Part shown: positions 6,612-7,739 of the stretch, piece after piece | Position numbering within the stretch: the stretch's first letter is position 1 | Layout: each line of letters begins with the position of its first letter | Assembly: GCA_027483425.1 (NCBI GenBank) | Contig: JAIXUR010000200.1 | Location: forward strand, 1-7,739 | Direction of reading: 5' to 3' | Origin: Cyanobacteriota bacterium | Lineage (GTDB): Bacteria; Cyanobacteriota; Cyanobacteriia; Phormidesmidales; Phormidesmidaceae | DNA: 7,739 nt | Position numbers and translations under genes: made by a program | Notes under the pieces: generated by a model | The model's input: only the letters and a program-made list of their open reading frames with translations | Databases searched by the model: none | What the model was told of the DNA's origin: nothing

Positions 6612-7127
6612 TTATTCTCCGTACTCCTGCAAGAATAGGAGAAAATCCTCTAGTGCTGCTCGGGTTTGCTCGCTCGGGGCAAGCTGATGCCGTGTTTGTA
6701 GAACAATCCATCGATTTTGGATTCTAGCTCTGCGAGTCGCTCGTTCTCGCTCCTCAAGTCCTTGCCGTGCCTCCTCAGCTCTTCGTTGCTCTTCGCGAAT
6801 GCTTCGTTGCTCTTCCTCAGCTCTTCGTTGCTCCGCGCGAATGCTTCGTTGCTCTTCCTCAACGCTTCGTTGCTCTGCTTGAGCCTGGCGGTCTGTTTCT
6901 CGATTTCGACGGTTCCACTCAACGCCGAAATTAACCAGTGCCACCACGAGGGCTGCCACACTGAGTCGGTTACTCCAGATCCTGGGCTGACCGACGAGTT
7001 CGAGGAAGCCGAAGTCTTGTTCGTCATAAAATCTTAGAAATGCGATTGAAATGGTTAACACCGTCAGCCCAGTGGCTGGCAGCAGGGCCAAAAAATTAAG
7101 CCAAATCTGACGATTGAGTAATCCCAT
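6612..7127 (-). CDS. Small membrane protein with two TM segments and a heptad-repeat tail
   Basis: A 171-residue protein of unknown function. Hydrophobic segments at about 10-32 (LNFLALLPATGLTVLTISIA) and 54-71 (LSVAALVVALVNFGVEW) would anchor it in a membrane. The Arg-rich WNRRNRETDR after the second suggests a cytoplasmic tail. Residues 85-133 form seven consecutive heptads (EQRSVEE, EQRSIRA, EQRRAEE, EQRSIRE, EQRRAEE, ARQGLEE, RERATRR), a highly charged helix or coiled coil with one small hydrophobic residue per heptad. The C-terminal amphipathic part (EQTRAALEDFLLFLQEYGE) looks like a folded helix. This frame is preferred over the overlapping one at 6650-7027 because it has TM segments, a natural C-terminus and 12-bp spacing to tex. 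A role as a membrane scaffold is only a guess. A 20-bp palindrome lies 29-48 bp upstream of the ATG. Confidence 0.8.
   Translation of the reverse strand: MGLLNRQIWLNFLALLPATGLTVLTISIAFLRFYDEQDFGFLELVGQPRIWSNRLSVAALVVALVNFGVEWNRRNRETDRQAQAEQRSVEEEQRSIRAEQRRAEEEQRSIREEQRRAEEARQGLEERERATRRARIQNRWIVLQTRHQLAPSEQTRAALEDFLLFLQEYGE
6729..6875. repeat. 21-bp tandem coding repeats, seven units, two degenerate
   Basis: The core CTTCGTTGCTC recurs at 6781, 6802, 6823, 6844 and 6865, exactly 21 bp apart. The five good units span 6771-6875, and two weaker units (6750-6770, 6729-6749) extend the array toward the 3' end of the gene. Each unit encodes one heptad of the helical tail. Units alternate between two versions (AGCATTCGC and AGAGCTGAG on the coding strand), suggesting a 42-bp unit was duplicated after the 21-bp one. 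Confidence 0.9.
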
Positions 7128-7155
7128 CCTAACCGATTGACTCTAGAACCTATTC

Positions 7156-7175
7156 GCCTGGCACCGGTGCCAGGC
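7156..7175. promoter_or_regulatory. 20-bp perfect palindrome upstream of the coiled-coil gene
   Basis: GCCTGGCACCGGTGCCAGGC is fully self-complementary with no central spacer. It lies 29-48 bp upstream of the ATG at 7127, the usual position of an operator. As RNA it would need to open a central loop to form a hairpin, and no T-run follows on either strand, so a dimeric-protein binding site is a better guess than a terminator. The palindrome is certain and the role is not. A smaller dyad (CGCAG, six bases, CTGCG) lies nearby at 7194-7209. Confidence 0.5.
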
Positions 7176-7236
7176 CGTCATGGTGCGTTCCATCGCAGTA
7201 TTCCCTGCGTCGCCGAGGAAGTCTTGGTGGCTCTAA

Positions 7237-7366
7237 GAGGTTGTTTGAAAAGCTAAAGAGCGCCTCAGAGTATACCTAGGTCGTAGGCTAATGTCCTCAA
7301 AATTCAGCGTTTTTGCTGTCTTTTGGCGGCAAACTATACCTGGGATAACCCTTTTCCAACAACCTC
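7237..7366. mobile_element. 130-bp MITE-like element with 16-bp terminal inverted repeats
   Basis: The left end GAGGTTGTTTGAAAAG (7237-7252) and the right end (7351-7366, reverse complement GAGGTTGTTGGAAAAG) match at 15 of 16 bases. The element is flanked by a 3-bp direct repeat TAA (7234-7236 and 7367-7369), matching the TNA duplication of some IS5-family (IS1031-group) transposases. It has no room for a transposase and no open frame of note, so it would be a non-autonomous element moved in trans. It lies just after the stop codon of the WD40 gene. The family assignment is inferred from end sequence and target duplication, without a database match. Confidence 0.75.
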
Positions 7367-7371
7367 TAAGC

Positions 7372-7739
7372 TTAGTAGCTGACGATCGCCCCCAGGGACT
7401 TCAGCATCTGCTCTTCGGTATCCGATAGGCCAGTGGCACCGCGAATGTTGACGCCTTCGTAGGGGCGATCGGGCCGCAGGGTCTGCTGACAGGTGCCGGT
7501 ATCGAGAGCCCACACGCGAATTTCGTCATCCTGACTGGCCGTAACCAGGTGGGTGCGGCTGGAGCTCACCGATCCGTGCCAGATATCTTGGCTGTGCCCC
7601 AGCAGAACATGGCGACGCTGGTTGGTCGCTACGGCCCACACCTCGACCTGGGTCGCGACACTGGTAATGGCGAGAATCTCCCCGGTGGGGCTGATGGTAA
7701 CCCCCTGTAGCCACTGTTCCTCAGGGTGGTGCCACTGGC
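7372..7739 (-). CDS. WD40-repeat protein, C-terminal end (probable STAND-type NTPase, partial)
   Basis: The last 121 residues of a protein that runs off the right edge; the frame is open to the edge with no start needed inside the window. Two WD40-type units are visible: GVTISPTGEILAITSVATQVEVWAV (about 12-36), and GHSQDIWHGSVSS with LVTASQDDEIRVWAL (about 48-78). WD40 units form beta-propeller blades used for protein contacts. The tail RPDRPYEGVNI-GATGLSD ending in LKSLGAI resembles the tail that follows the last WD40 repeat in many cyanobacterial NB-ARC or AAA-type STAND proteins. Those act as sensor or signalling ATPases, sometimes in defence or programmed cell death, but the NTPase part is not visible, so this is inference. 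The gene ends 5 bp before the right end of the MITE-like element and appears intact at its 3' end. Confidence 0.88.
   Translation of the reverse strand, partial: QWHHPEEQWLQGVTISPTGEILAITSVATQVEVWAVATNQRRHVLLGHSQDIWHGSVSSSRTHLVTASQDDEIRVWALDTGTCQQTLRPDRPYEGVNIRGATGLSDTEEQMLKSLGAIVSY

Noticed and set aside
6771..6875. Regularly spaced repeats as a CRISPR array
   Set aside because: The units abut at 21 bp with no unique spacers, lie in a coding frame and encode heptads.
6717..7037. Plus-strand open frame of 106 codons rich in Ser and Leu
   Set aside because: It is the antisense of the 21-bp repeats, which contain no stops in any phase; the product is low-complexity with no recognisable domain.
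7180..7236. Plus-strand 18-codon open frame ending just before the MITE-like element
   Set aside because: Too short, no ribosome binding site, no recognisable product; all neighbours run on the other strand.
7372..7641. A short 89-codon gene starting at the GTG at 7641
   Set aside because: The frame is open upstream to the window edge and encodes another WD40 unit there, so the GTG is internal.

Overview
The window reads as chromosomal DNA from a moderately GC-rich, probably filamentous cyanobacterium of the Leptolyngbya/Nodosilinea type. The main evidence is at least ten copies of the cyanobacterial HIP1 octamer GCGATCGC (at 13, 852, 1960, 3511, 3933, 4262, 4268, 4879, 5901 and 6399). Supporting signs are a degenerate heptanucleotide tandem repeat of the cyanobacterial type (402-433) and a WD40 protein tail typical of multicellular cyanobacteria. 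Clear Shine-Dalgarno sequences are mostly absent. The genus is an inference.

All eight supported genes lie on the minus strand, so transcription runs from the right edge to the left edge. In that order: (1) the C-terminal end of a WD40-repeat protein, probably a STAND-type NTPase cut by the window edge (7372-7739); (2) a 244-base gap with a 130-bp MITE-like element (7237-7366) and a 20-bp perfect palindrome (7156-7175); (3) a small two-TM protein with a charged heptad-repeat tail built on 21-bp DNA repeats (6612-7127); (4) tex, an S1-domain RNA-binding protein, 12 bp later (4446-6599); (5) a 105-bp gap with a short hairpin; (6) a SixA-like histidine phosphatase (3842-4336) and, 5 bp later, an epoxide-hydrolase-like alpha/beta hydrolase (2976-3836); (7) a roughly 200-bp gap with a 14-bp tandem repeat; (8) an endonuclease/exonuclease/phosphatase-fold protein (1741-2775); (9) two GT4-type glycosyltransferases, one complete (447-1667) and one cut by the left edge (1-361).

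Spacing suggests three or four transcription units: coiled-coil protein plus tex, phosphatase plus hydrolase, and the EEP protein with the glycosyltransferases. The two glycosyltransferases probably belong to a surface polysaccharide locus that continues past the left edge. The middle genes look like ordinary housekeeping or accessory genes, and I see no convincing multi-gene novel system. The parts most worth a second look are the MITE-like element beside the WD40 gene, the 21-bp repeat gene that reads as a coiled coil in two frames, the 20-bp palindrome in its upstream region, the 14-bp tandem repeat at 2845-2872, and the tandem duplication over the start codon of the left-edge glycosyltransferase.
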